Translations under genes and position numbers: made by a program | Assembly: GCA_965228265.1 (NCBI GenBank) | Contig: OZ245804.1 | Span: 2,728,001 to 2,792,000, forward strand | Reading direction: 5' to 3' | From: GCA-2732755 sp965228265 | Lineage (GTDB): Bacteria > Planctomycetota > Phycisphaerae > Phycisphaerales > UBA1924 | DNA: 64,000 nt | The notes under the pieces: generated by a model | The model's database searches: none | What the model was told of the DNA's origin: nothing | What the model saw: the letters and a program-made list of their open reading frames with translations, nothing else | Shown: positions 54,033 to 61,692 of the stretch, piece after piece | How the letters are laid out: each line of letters starts with the position of its first letter | How positions within the stretch are numbered: the first letter of the stretch is position 1

Positions 54033-54773
54033 TTAGGCCCTGCGGCGGCGCGAGCAGGCGAGGATACCGGTGAGGGCGATCACGCCGGTGCCGGGCGCCG
54101 GGACGAAGTTGAAGTTGCTGAACAGGACGTCGACCGAGCCGCCGGGGCCGCCCTGGCTCTGGATGCCGACACCGATCTTGGCGCCGAACCCGCTGGGGAT
54201 GCCGCCCTCGGTGTTGGTGAAGTCGATGGGGCCGGAGCTGACGGGGCCCGAGCCGAGATCGATGATGTACTCGATGGTGCTGACGGGCGTGAGGCCCTGA
54301 CCGGCACCGGGTGTGTAGATCATGCGGAGGTCGACGTCGGTGCCGTTGGTGTAGACGTTGCCGAAGCTGTGGAAGGGGAGGAAGGAGCCGAAGGCGGCGA
54401 TCTCGCCGTTGGGCAGCGCGCCGAAGAACCCGAAGCCGAAGAGGTCGGTCATGATGCCGGCCTCGCGTCCGTCGACGGGGCTTGCGTTGAGGTTCATGGT
54501 GACGGCGAAGTCGAACCCGTTGCCGTAGTCAAAGGTGCTGGCGGTGGCGCCGGCGTCCTCGGAGGCCCAGGCCATGTGGCGGTTGGCGAAGCCGCCTGCG
54601 CCGAAGTTGTCTTCCTGGATACTCAGCGAGGCGGGGTAGGCGTTGACAATGTTGAGCGAGCTGCCCGGGTAGTCGTTGAACACACGCGCATTCACCTGGA
54701 GGCCGTCGTAGGGCTGAGCGGCTGCGCCTGCGGCACAGATCAGCCCGATCATTCCGATTGCTGAAGCTTTCAT
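54033..54773 (-). CDS. Secreted PEP-CTERM-like protein at the head of the sugar operon
   Basis: An exported protein of 246 residues. The signal is MKASAIGMIGLICAAGAAAQ. The body is a beta-rich domain (LQVNARVFNDYPGSSLNIVN; FDYGNGFDFAVTMNLNASPV) with no catalytic motif I know. The C-terminus VPAPGTGVIALTGILACSRR plus Arg is a PEP-CTERM-like sorting signal. GGAGAGA precedes the ATG. The promoter upstream has a LacI-type operator over the start region. It is the first gene of a likely seven-gene operon running to 47240, so it may display or bind the sugar outside the cell (inference). Confidence 0.85.
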   Translation of the reverse strand: MKASAIGMIGLICAAGAAAQPYDGLQVNARVFNDYPGSSLNIVNAYPASLSIQEDNFGAGGFANRHMAWASEDAGATASTFDYGNGFDFAVTMNLNASPVDGREAGIMTDLFGFGFFGALPNGEIAAFGSFLPFHSFGNVYTNGTDVDLRMIYTPGAGQGLTPVSTIEYIIDLGSGPVSSGPIDFTNTEGGIPSGFGAKIGVGIQSQGGPGGSVDVLFSNFNFVPAPGTGVIALTGILACSRRRRA

Positions 54774-54855
54774 GAATCTCTCTCCGTGTCTCGCGGCGCC
54801 AAGGTGTCTTGCCTCGGCGGGCCCCACAAGGGCCAAAGCCGACGGCGCCATCCCA

Positions 54856-54897
54856 TGTAAACGATTTCATCGTAATGTGTTCTTCACGATCACACAA
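54856..54897 (-). promoter_or_regulatory. Promoter with LacI/CcpA-type operator for the seven-gene sugar operon
   Basis: On the minus strand TTGTGT (54892-54897) and TACGAT (54869-54874) are 17 bases apart. Touching the -10 is TGAAATCGTTTACA (54856-54869), a full match to TGnAAnCGnTTnCA. The layout is that of the site at 46342. The LacI gene at 56522 is the obvious candidate regulator. Confidence 0.78.
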
Positions 54898-54958
54898 CAC
54901 CCTGTATGCGCCTGTCCACGATTTTTTCGCGCCCGGGTTCGCCTTACTCACCGCCCGT

Positions 54959-56446
54959 TCAGGGCTTACGAGCGGGCTTGAGGCCCAGCTTGCCGTACGC
55001 ATTGCGAACAAAGTCGTGCGACGCGAAGGTCTTCCAGATCAGGCCCGTCCGGGCGTTCTCGATGCAGACCAGCATGGGCCCCGCGTCGATGGCGACGCGG
55101 TCGTGGGCGACCCACTCGACCGAGCCGTCGTCGCTTGGGCGGAATGAGTCCGCAAACCCGAACCCGCCCGAGGATGGATCTTCCCAGAGCGACGGGGCCT
55201 CTTCATTTGCAAGCTCGCGGTAGTGGCGCAGGGCCCCCACCGCCGCCTCCGGCTCGAAGATGATCGCGCTGCCCGCGGTGTACGGCGCGACCGTGCCATC
55301 GCGCCAGTCGTCTTCCATCTCGATCGTCAGGTGATCGAACTCGGGCCTGCCGAGCTGCTCATCGGAAAGCTTCGGGAAGTGCCCGGGGACGAGGTAGCCG
55401 CCCTCGCCGTCGCACGCGGAGAGGCCCCAGACGTTCTCGTTGAAACCCTTGTGAGGCCTCTTGGGATCGGTCGCTCGCTGGCGGTGCAATTGCACGAGCC
55501 TCCTGCTGTTCTCCCACCAGTCGGTCGGCTTGCGGTGCTCGACCTCGAACGCGGCGGGGTCGTCTTCGCCCATCGCGGCATAATCAATCCAGCAGTGCGC
55601 AAAGAACGCCGTGAAGAGCGCCCCCGACCACGGGAACCACACGACCTCACCCTCGCCCGGCACATCGCCCAGCGTGCGCCTCGGCTTGTAGTACGTTTCG
55701 GGCGGCAGACGGTGGTCCGCTTCTTCGGGCGTCTGCGCGATGAAGTAGATCAGCCGTTGCTCGTCGCCCGCGTCGGCCCAGGTGTAGTGCATGAGCCCGT
55801 CCTCGAACGAGGCGTCCTCGTCGGCCGGCTTCTCCCAGCCCAGACTCACGAATCCCTGCTCGAAATCCCGCTGGTGGTCCTGCTCGACGAAGGCGGTCCA
55901 GTCGGCCTGGTTGACCATCTCGTCGGCGAGCGTGGCGATCTCGCCCCCGAAGTGCGCGCTGGCGGTGAGCAGACCCGCGAAGAGGATCGCCGAGTCGATC
56001 GTGCTGGCGACCTGCTCGTACGCCCCGCCGCTGGGCCCCGCGGTTTCGGGCGCGAGGAAGTGGTAGAACACACCCCCCGGGCGGTTGTCCGGGTTGGCGT
56101 GCAGCGCGCGGACGATCTGGAGCGTGCGCCCCTTGGCCTCTTCGTGCGTCACCCAGCCCCGTTCGTCGGCCACGACCATCGCTGCAAGCTGATACCCCAC
56201 CCCCGCCACGCTGATGAAATCGGCGCTCGTCCGGTCGCGGACCATGCCCGTCACCGGGTCGACGGCGTTCCAGAAGTAGTTGAAACACCCGAGCTGGACC
56301 TCCTCGAGGAAGGCCTCGTCGGCCTCGGCGAAGTCGAACGGCGGGCGATCGTGTTTGGAACGATCACTCTGCCCAAGTGCGCCCGTCGCGGTCAAGGCCA
56401 GGGCCGTCGAGCAGAGAATCGTTCGAATGGGGCGTCGCAGACTCAT
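54959..56446 (-). CDS. Secreted glucoamylase-family (GH144-like) glycoside hydrolase
   Basis: An exported enzyme of 495 residues. The signal is in RTILCSTALALTATGALGQS. The catalytic domain opens FLEEVQLGCFNYFWNAVDPV and SVAGVGYQLAAMVVADERGW, hallmarks of the 'glucoamylase family'/GH144 group. GGVFYHFLAPETAGPSGGAY, LGWEKPADEDASFEDGLMHY and NVWGLSACDGEGGY follow. Characterised GH144 members are endo-beta-1,2-glucanases, so a beta-glucan substrate is plausible, but the assignment to GH144 is by motif only. AAGGAG lies before the ATG. It is divergent from the LacI gene, 75 bp apart, and ends 186 bp before the PEP-CTERM gene. Confidence 0.83.
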   Translation of the reverse strand: MSLRRPIRTILCSTALALTATGALGQSDRSKHDRPPFDFAEADEAFLEEVQLGCFNYFWNAVDPVTGMVRDRTSADFISVAGVGYQLAAMVVADERGWVTHEEAKGRTLQIVRALHANPDNRPGGVFYHFLAPETAGPSGGAYEQVASTIDSAILFAGLLTASAHFGGEIATLADEMVNQADWTAFVEQDHQRDFEQGFVSLGWEKPADEDASFEDGLMHYTWADAGDEQRLIYFIAQTPEEADHRLPPETYYKPRRTLGDVPGEGEVVWFPWSGALFTAFFAHCWIDYAAMGEDDPAAFEVEHRKPTDWWENSRRLVQLHRQRATDPKRPHKGFNENVWGLSACDGEGGYLVPGHFPKLSDEQLGRPEFDHLTIEMEDDWRDGTVAPYTAGSAIIFEPEAAVGALRHYRELANEEAPSLWEDPSSGGFGFADSFRPSDDGSVEWVAHDRVAIDAGPMLVCIENARTGLIWKTFASHDFVRNAYGKLGLKPARKP

Positions 56447-56509
56447 GGGTGCTCCTTGCTTGGACGTCCGATCACCTGTGTACCGCGTCGGTCATGCCCG
56501 GGTTCAGCG

Positions 56510-56521
56510 TATACTGCCGCT
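56510..56521 (+). promoter_or_regulatory. Extended -10 element of an apparently leaderless lacI-type gene
   Basis: TATACT (56510-56515) ends six bases before the GTG at 56522, where transcription would be expected to begin. No ribosome-binding sequence precedes the GTG. The mRNA is therefore probably leaderless. Confidence 0.5.
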
Positions 56522-57583
56522 GTGGGTAAGAGCGAGATCACCAACGGCAGCCCCTCTTCCGAGGGCAACGGGCACGACGCGCACAAGCCCTCGCTCATCA
56601 CCGACGTCGCCAGGCTCGCCAATGTCTCGACCGCGACGGTCAGCCGCGTGATCAACACGCCCGAGGTCGTCGCGCCCGCGACAGCCGAGCGCGTGCGCGA
56701 GGCGATGAGCGAGCTGCGCTACCGACCCAACATCTTCGCCAAGGGCCTCGTCTCCCGGACAAGCCGGGTGCTCGGGATCATCATGCCCGATTTTCTCGGC
56801 GAGTTCTACACCCAGCTCCTCCAGAGCGCCGACACCGTCGCGCGCGAGCACGGCTACCACGTCGTCGTCACCAGCGACACACGCCTCGGCTCGGCAGACG
56901 CCGTCCAGAGCCTGCCGATGAATTTCCTCGACGGCATCATCGCGCTGCTCACCTTCCCCGACCGCAAGCTGACCAAGTCGCTCGTCGATCTGAACATGCC
57001 CATGGTGCTCATCGACACCGAAGAGGGCGTGCCCGGGATCGACCGCATCCGCATCGAGAACGAGCCCGGCGCCAGACAGGCCGCGTTGCACCTCCTCGAG
57101 ACCGTCGCGCCCGAGGACTGCTTCCACGTGGGCGGCCCGGCCACCAACTTCGACGCCAAGGACCGCGCCCAGGCCTTCAGCGATGTCCTCCGCGAGCGGG
57201 CCGACAAGATCGACAAGCAGCAGGTCATGCTGGGCGACTTCTCCGCCGACTGGGGCTACGAGTGGGGCCTGGCCAACCTGCCCGCACGGCGAGACAAGAT
57301 CACCGGCGTCTTTGCCGGCAACGACGAGATCGCACTTGGCATCATGAGCGCCGCCAGCGAGGTCGGGCTTTCGATCCCGAGCCAGCTCCGCATCGTCGGT
57401 TTCGACGGCACACGGATCTGCGACATCATCCGCCCCTCGCTCTCAAGCGTCGCGGTGCCGTTCGAGTTGATCGGGCGGTCAGCGGTCGAGCTCTGCCTGG
57501 CCCGCATCGCCGAGCCCTCGCGCGAGGCGGAGGTCATCCCCGCCGAGACGCACCTGGTCGTGCGCGAGAGTTCGAAGCCTTGA
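56522..57583 (+). CDS. LacI family transcriptional regulator
   Basis: A sugar-sensing repressor of 353 residues. The HTH and hinge are in LITDVARLANVSTATVSRVI and RVREAMSELRYRPNIFAKGL, about residues 24-70. The sensor domain has SRVLGIIMPDFLGEFYTQLL, FDGIIALL-like MNFLDGIIALLTFPDR and VFAGNDEIALGIMSAASEVG, then VGFDGTRICDIIRPSLSSVA. The start is a GTG with no ribosome site but a good -10 at leaderless spacing. About 22 hydrophilic residues precede the HTH. It is divergent from the GH144-like gene, and two matching operators lie in the neighbouring sugar genes. A family A repeat separates it from the ATPase gene. Confidence 0.92.
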   Translation: MGKSEITNGSPSSEGNGHDAHKPSLITDVARLANVSTATVSRVINTPEVVAPATAERVREAMSELRYRPNIFAKGLVSRTSRVLGIIMPDFLGEFYTQLLQSADTVAREHGYHVVVTSDTRLGSADAVQSLPMNFLDGIIALLTFPDRKLTKSLVDLNMPMVLIDTEEGVPGIDRIRIENEPGARQAALHLLETVAPEDCFHVGGPATNFDAKDRAQAFSDVLRERADKIDKQQVMLGDFSADWGYEWGLANLPARRDKITGVFAGNDEIALGIMSAASEVGLSIPSQLRIVGFDGTRICDIIRPSLSSVAVPFELIGRSAVELCLARIAEPSREAEVIPAETHLVVRESSKP

Positions 57584-57589
57584 GTCGAT

Positions 57590-57679
57590 GGGTGCCACGG
57601 TTTGTCCCGCAGGGCAAGCCGTGTGTCCGTGATCGCTAACCCCTCACGGCTTGCCGAAGACGGACAAGCCGTGGCACCC
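57590..57679. repeat. Family A REPIN-like double-hairpin repeat, copy 4
   Basis: 90 bp from GGGTGCCAC to GTGGCACCC. Hairpins CGGTTTGTCCCGCAGGGCAAGCCG-like and GGCTTGCCGAAGACGGACAAGCC are close to copy 1. It fills the gap between the LacI and ATPase genes, so it is transcribed if they form an operon. Confidence 0.85.
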
Positions 57680-57729
57680 GGTCCGTACTTTCCGCTACGA
57701 TGTCCCCTGCACTCCAAGGAGCCCGGATC

Positions 57730-58845
<1,116 letters not shown>

Positions 58846-58869
58846 GCGCTCCGGCTTTCCCGATCCGAT

Positions 58870-59631
58870 TCAGAAGTCGACGCTGACACCGACGTAGACC
58901 GCGCCGTCGGAGTTGTCGCCGAAATTCTCATCCGTCGAGAACCCCTGGGCGTACCCGACCTGCAGGCCGATGTATCCATTCTCCTTGATCTTGGTCGGAT
59001 CACCGACCTGTTTCTCGAACGCGAGCCCGACGTTGAAGATCGCGACGGGCGCGGTGGAGGTGTCTGTGTCGCCCCCGTCGTCCATGATCGTGATCGCAGG
59101 CGTGCCGATGCCCGCGGACCCGACGATGCCCAGACCCCAGCCCTCGAGGTCGCCGCCGGTCGCCACGCCCATGTCCCACCAGTAGCCCACCTCGATGACA
59201 TCGATCGACGCGGTGATGGAGCCGTTGACAAAGATGTCGGCCTCGTTTCCCGGGTCGTCGTCGCCAATGTCGAAGTAGATGCGAGCACTCGGATTGAACA
59301 TCCTCGCCCGCCACTGACTCGCCTTCGCTGTCGATCCCGTTGAAGTGATAGACAATTCTTCACTTCCTTGATTGAGATTGATCAAGACGTCGCCATCGAA
59401 GAAACTCTTGATGACACCGGGATCACCCTCTCGAGGCTGGGTCTTCACCGTTGCCGCCGGAACCCCCTCGGCTCTGTCGGCGATGCTCCTCAGCAGGCTC
59501 AGATCCTCGGCACTCAGCTTGGCCGACTCTGATTCCGGCTGCTCCGGCGGCCCATTGTTCTCCTGCCCCCAGGCACCCGCGGCACCAAAGAGACCAACCC
59601 CAACGAACATTCCAATCTGCCTCTTCTTCAT
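58870..59631 (-). CDS. Secreted beta-barrel-like protein, unknown function
   Basis: An exported protein of 253 residues. The signal is MKKRQIGMFVGVGLFGAAGA, ending near WGQ. A polar segment follows (SESAKLSAEDLSLLRSIADR). Then alternating beta strands appear: ARIYFDIGDDDPGNEADIFV, SITASIDVIEVGYWWDMGVA and NGYIGLQVGYAQGFSTDENF. The final strand is AVYVGVSVDF, ending in Phe as outer-membrane barrels usually do. It could be a small outer-membrane barrel or porin-like protein. Its stop faces that of the ATPase gene 24 bp away. No named family is recognised. Confidence 0.65.
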   Translation of the reverse strand: MKKRQIGMFVGVGLFGAAGAWGQENNGPPEQPESESAKLSAEDLSLLRSIADRAEGVPAATVKTQPREGDPGVIKSFFDGDVLINLNQGSEELSITSTGSTAKASQWRARMFNPSARIYFDIGDDDPGNEADIFVNGSITASIDVIEVGYWWDMGVATGGDLEGWGLGIVGSAGIGTPAITIMDDGGDTDTSTAPVAIFNVGLAFEKQVGDPTKIKENGYIGLQVGYAQGFSTDENFGDNSDGAVYVGVSVDF

Positions 59632-59799
59632 AGCGATCTCCCATATCGGAGAGCTCTGTCCGAGAACGACTTACGATCTCGGCAGAATACCGTCGTCTTT
59701 CTACGATGGTTTGAATCATCGGTTTATCCACATTCTGAACCCCTCACATCCGGGGTGCGAGCACGCTTGCTTCGCATGATCTGAACAGAACTCCGCGTT

Positions 59800-59840
59800 T
59801 GTGCGCCAATTTCGTGCTTCTGCCACGCCTGTGCGCCAAT
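59800..59840. repeat. Direct repeats upstream of the HTH protein gene
   Basis: TGTGCGCCAAT occurs at 59800-59810 and 59830-59840, 30 bp apart, about three helical turns. They lie 60-100 bp before the HTH gene start, in a 268-bp gap with no other gene. They could be binding sites for the HTH protein, like iterons, but there are only two. Confidence 0.45.
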
Positions 59841-59899
59841 GACCGGCAGTGCACGCAAGAGGGCTCCACATGCGGGCACAGGGGTGTCACGATGCCCCC

Positions 59900-60853
59900 A
59901 TGAACAGAAACACCACACCATCGGAATCGTCCTGCAACCGCCTTGCCTCACCCGCGACACCGGCGCCCGAGATGAACACGCTCGAGTTTCTTCGGCTGCT
60001 GGCGCAGAGCCCCTACTCACGCACGCAGCGCGACGTGCTGCGGACGATGCTCACCTTCGCCGACCTCAGCACATGGAAACTCTGGCCCAGCATGAGCACC
60101 ATCGCCCGTGCGATGGGGTGCGATCGGCGCACCGTGCAGCGGACCGTCCGCGTGCTGCACGAGATCGGCATCCTCACCACGCTCGGGGCCACACGCACCG
60201 GCACGTGCATCATGCGCATCGAGACCGGCATGCTCCGCGAAGTCGTCGAGGGTCAGCTCCCAAGTTCGCCGATGCCCGAGTCGTCCACCACGACAACCCC
60301 CACGACGTCATCTGCGACACCCCCCGCGTCATCACGCCCCATCCCCCCGGGGCAGAATGACGCACAAACAAACCAGAGAACAAACCAAGGAACAACACAC
60401 ACAACAAACCAGCCGACAGAGAGCCTTGCGGACAAGTCGGCGCACAAGTCCGACGTCCCCGGCCGACCTGCGACGCCCGAGGCTGCTGCTGTTGCTGCTG
60501 CTGTAGCCAGGATTCTTGGGTCAGAGGCTTTGCTCTCGCACCCGAAAGCGACGCCCGAGCGGTTGGCGTACATCGCTCGCGTCGCGCCGGGCAAGCAGAA
60601 CCCCGCGGGATTTGCCGCAAGCGCCATCCGCGAGGGATACGACATCGTTCCACCCACCCGGGCCGAGCTTGAGGCCCAGCGTCATCGCGAGCGAGAGAAC
60701 GCGAACCGCCGCTTCCGCGCGATGCCCGAAGACCGCAGACGTGTGATCTGGGACGAAACCCGCAGGCGCTATGGCAGGGTCCTCGAGCAGCACAACTCCG
60801 CCCGCTACCGCGAGCAGCTCATCGCCCGCACGATGCGCGACCTTGGCCTCTGA
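59900..60853 (+). CDS. Helix-turn-helix domain protein, replication-initiator-like
   Basis: A 317-residue protein. The N-terminal winged-helix/HTH (SRTQRDVLRTMLTFADLSTW, then STIARAMGCDRRTVQRTVRV and LHEIGILTTLG) is of the type found in plasmid or phage replication proteins and in many planctomycete chromosomal genes. A 90-residue low-complexity linker rich in Thr, Pro, Ser and Asn follows. The C-terminal part is basic (RHRERENANRRFRAMPEDRR; YREQLIARTMRDLGL). The ATG at 59900 opens MNRNTTPSESS. No integrase, mobilisation gene or origin was seen nearby. It may be a remnant of an integrated element or a chromosomal regulator. Confidence 0.72.
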   Translation: MNRNTTPSESSCNRLASPATPAPEMNTLEFLRLLAQSPYSRTQRDVLRTMLTFADLSTWKLWPSMSTIARAMGCDRRTVQRTVRVLHEIGILTTLGATRTGTCIMRIETGMLREVVEGQLPSSPMPESSTTTTPTTSSATPPASSRPIPPGQNDAQTNQRTNQGTTHTTNQPTESLADKSAHKSDVPGRPATPEAAAVAAAVARILGSEALLSHPKATPERLAYIARVAPGKQNPAGFAASAIREGYDIVPPTRAELEAQRHRERENANRRFRAMPEDRRRVIWDETRRRYGRVLEQHNSARYREQLIARTMRDLGL

Positions 60854-60874
60854 CGGACTCCACGCACGCCGATC

Positions 60875-60900
60875 GCCTCAGCAGCCCGCCTCAGCAGCCC
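60875..60900. repeat. 13-bp tandem duplication at the 3' end of a dockerin gene
   Basis: GCCTCAGCAGCCC occurs twice in tandem (60875-60887 and 60888-60900). The right copy holds the stop and the final Gly-Cys codons of the dockerin gene ending at 60891. The left copy duplicates them just past the stop. It looks like replication slippage. Confidence 0.8.
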
Positions 60901-61616
60901 GCGTTGTAGTTGGCGACCCACGCGGAGAAATCCGCGGGCGAGCAGAGGCCGTCGCCGTTCTGGTCGCACGCGGGTGATTGAGCGTTGAAGGCCGCGACCC
61001 AGGCGGAGAAGTCGGCGGGGGTGACGGCGCCGTCGCCGTTGGTGTCGGCGAGGCAAGGCACATCGGATGCCTGGAACGACTGGATACTGCCGTAGAGCTC
61101 GTAAAAGAGGCCGCTCGCGTTGTACAGACTGAACCCGTCGATGAGTGCGCTGGCGGAGCTGAGCGGAATGGCGTTGATATCCGCCGCGGTCGGGGGCAGG
61201 GCGGGGTCGAGGACATCTTGTCCCGCGGCTGCAACGAGTTCGACGATGACCCGGTCACGGTTGTTGCTTGGTCCGAACGTGACATCGAACTGGATCGCTC
61301 TGCGATCCGATGCGAAGATGTCGTCGCCGACATATATGTAGCACCCGACGTCATATTGAATCGTCGGCTCGTCACCGACGTTCAGCGTGATCGTGCCCGG
61401 CCCGTCCCAGACTGTTGCACCTCGCCAGTCCATTCTGGGGTCGGTCGGATCGAACTCACACGTGAACTCAACCTCGTACGGAACGCCGACATCGACGTCC
61501 CAGTGGTTCGCACTCACATACCCGATGTACCCCGAACAGCGGAGGGAGATGAACTGCGACTGGCTATGGCTGGCTCCAGCGGCAACGATCGCGACGGCAG
61601 CAAATAGTGATTTCAT
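60891..61616 (-). CDS. Secreted GC-type dockerin protein, function unknown
   Basis: An exported protein of 241 residues. The signal is MKSLFAAVAIVAAGASHSQS. The body is beta-rich (FISLRCSGYIGYVSANHWDV; GPGTITLNVGDEPTIQYDVG) without a known catalytic motif, and it resembles the small sandwich domains seen before such anchors. It ends in loops DTNGDGAVTPADF and DQNGDGLCSPADF and a final Gly-Cys. Its dockerin-coding DNA is almost identical to that of the next gene upstream (61693), suggesting duplication or gene conversion. The two are 76 bp apart on the same strand. Confidence 0.84.
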   Translation of the reverse strand: MKSLFAAVAIVAAGASHSQSQFISLRCSGYIGYVSANHWDVDVGVPYEVEFTCEFDPTDPRMDWRGATVWDGPGTITLNVGDEPTIQYDVGCYIYVGDDIFASDRRAIQFDVTFGPSNNRDRVIVELVAAAGQDVLDPALPPTAADINAIPLSSASALIDGFSLYNASGLFYELYGSIQSFQASDVPCLADTNGDGAVTPADFSAWVAAFNAQSPACDQNGDGLCSPADFSAWVANYNAGC

Positions 61617-61692
61617 GGCGACATGCTACTGGATCGCATCCCGACACAGATCGCTCTGAGCATTATTTTTCTCGATAGGGCCAAATCGGGAT

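Noticed and set aside
55223..56521. A 433-codon N-terminal extension of the LacI regulator
   Set aside because: It lies antisense to the GH144-like gene and is Arg/Val/Asp-rich. The HTH normally begins a LacI protein, so the GTG at 56522 is the start.
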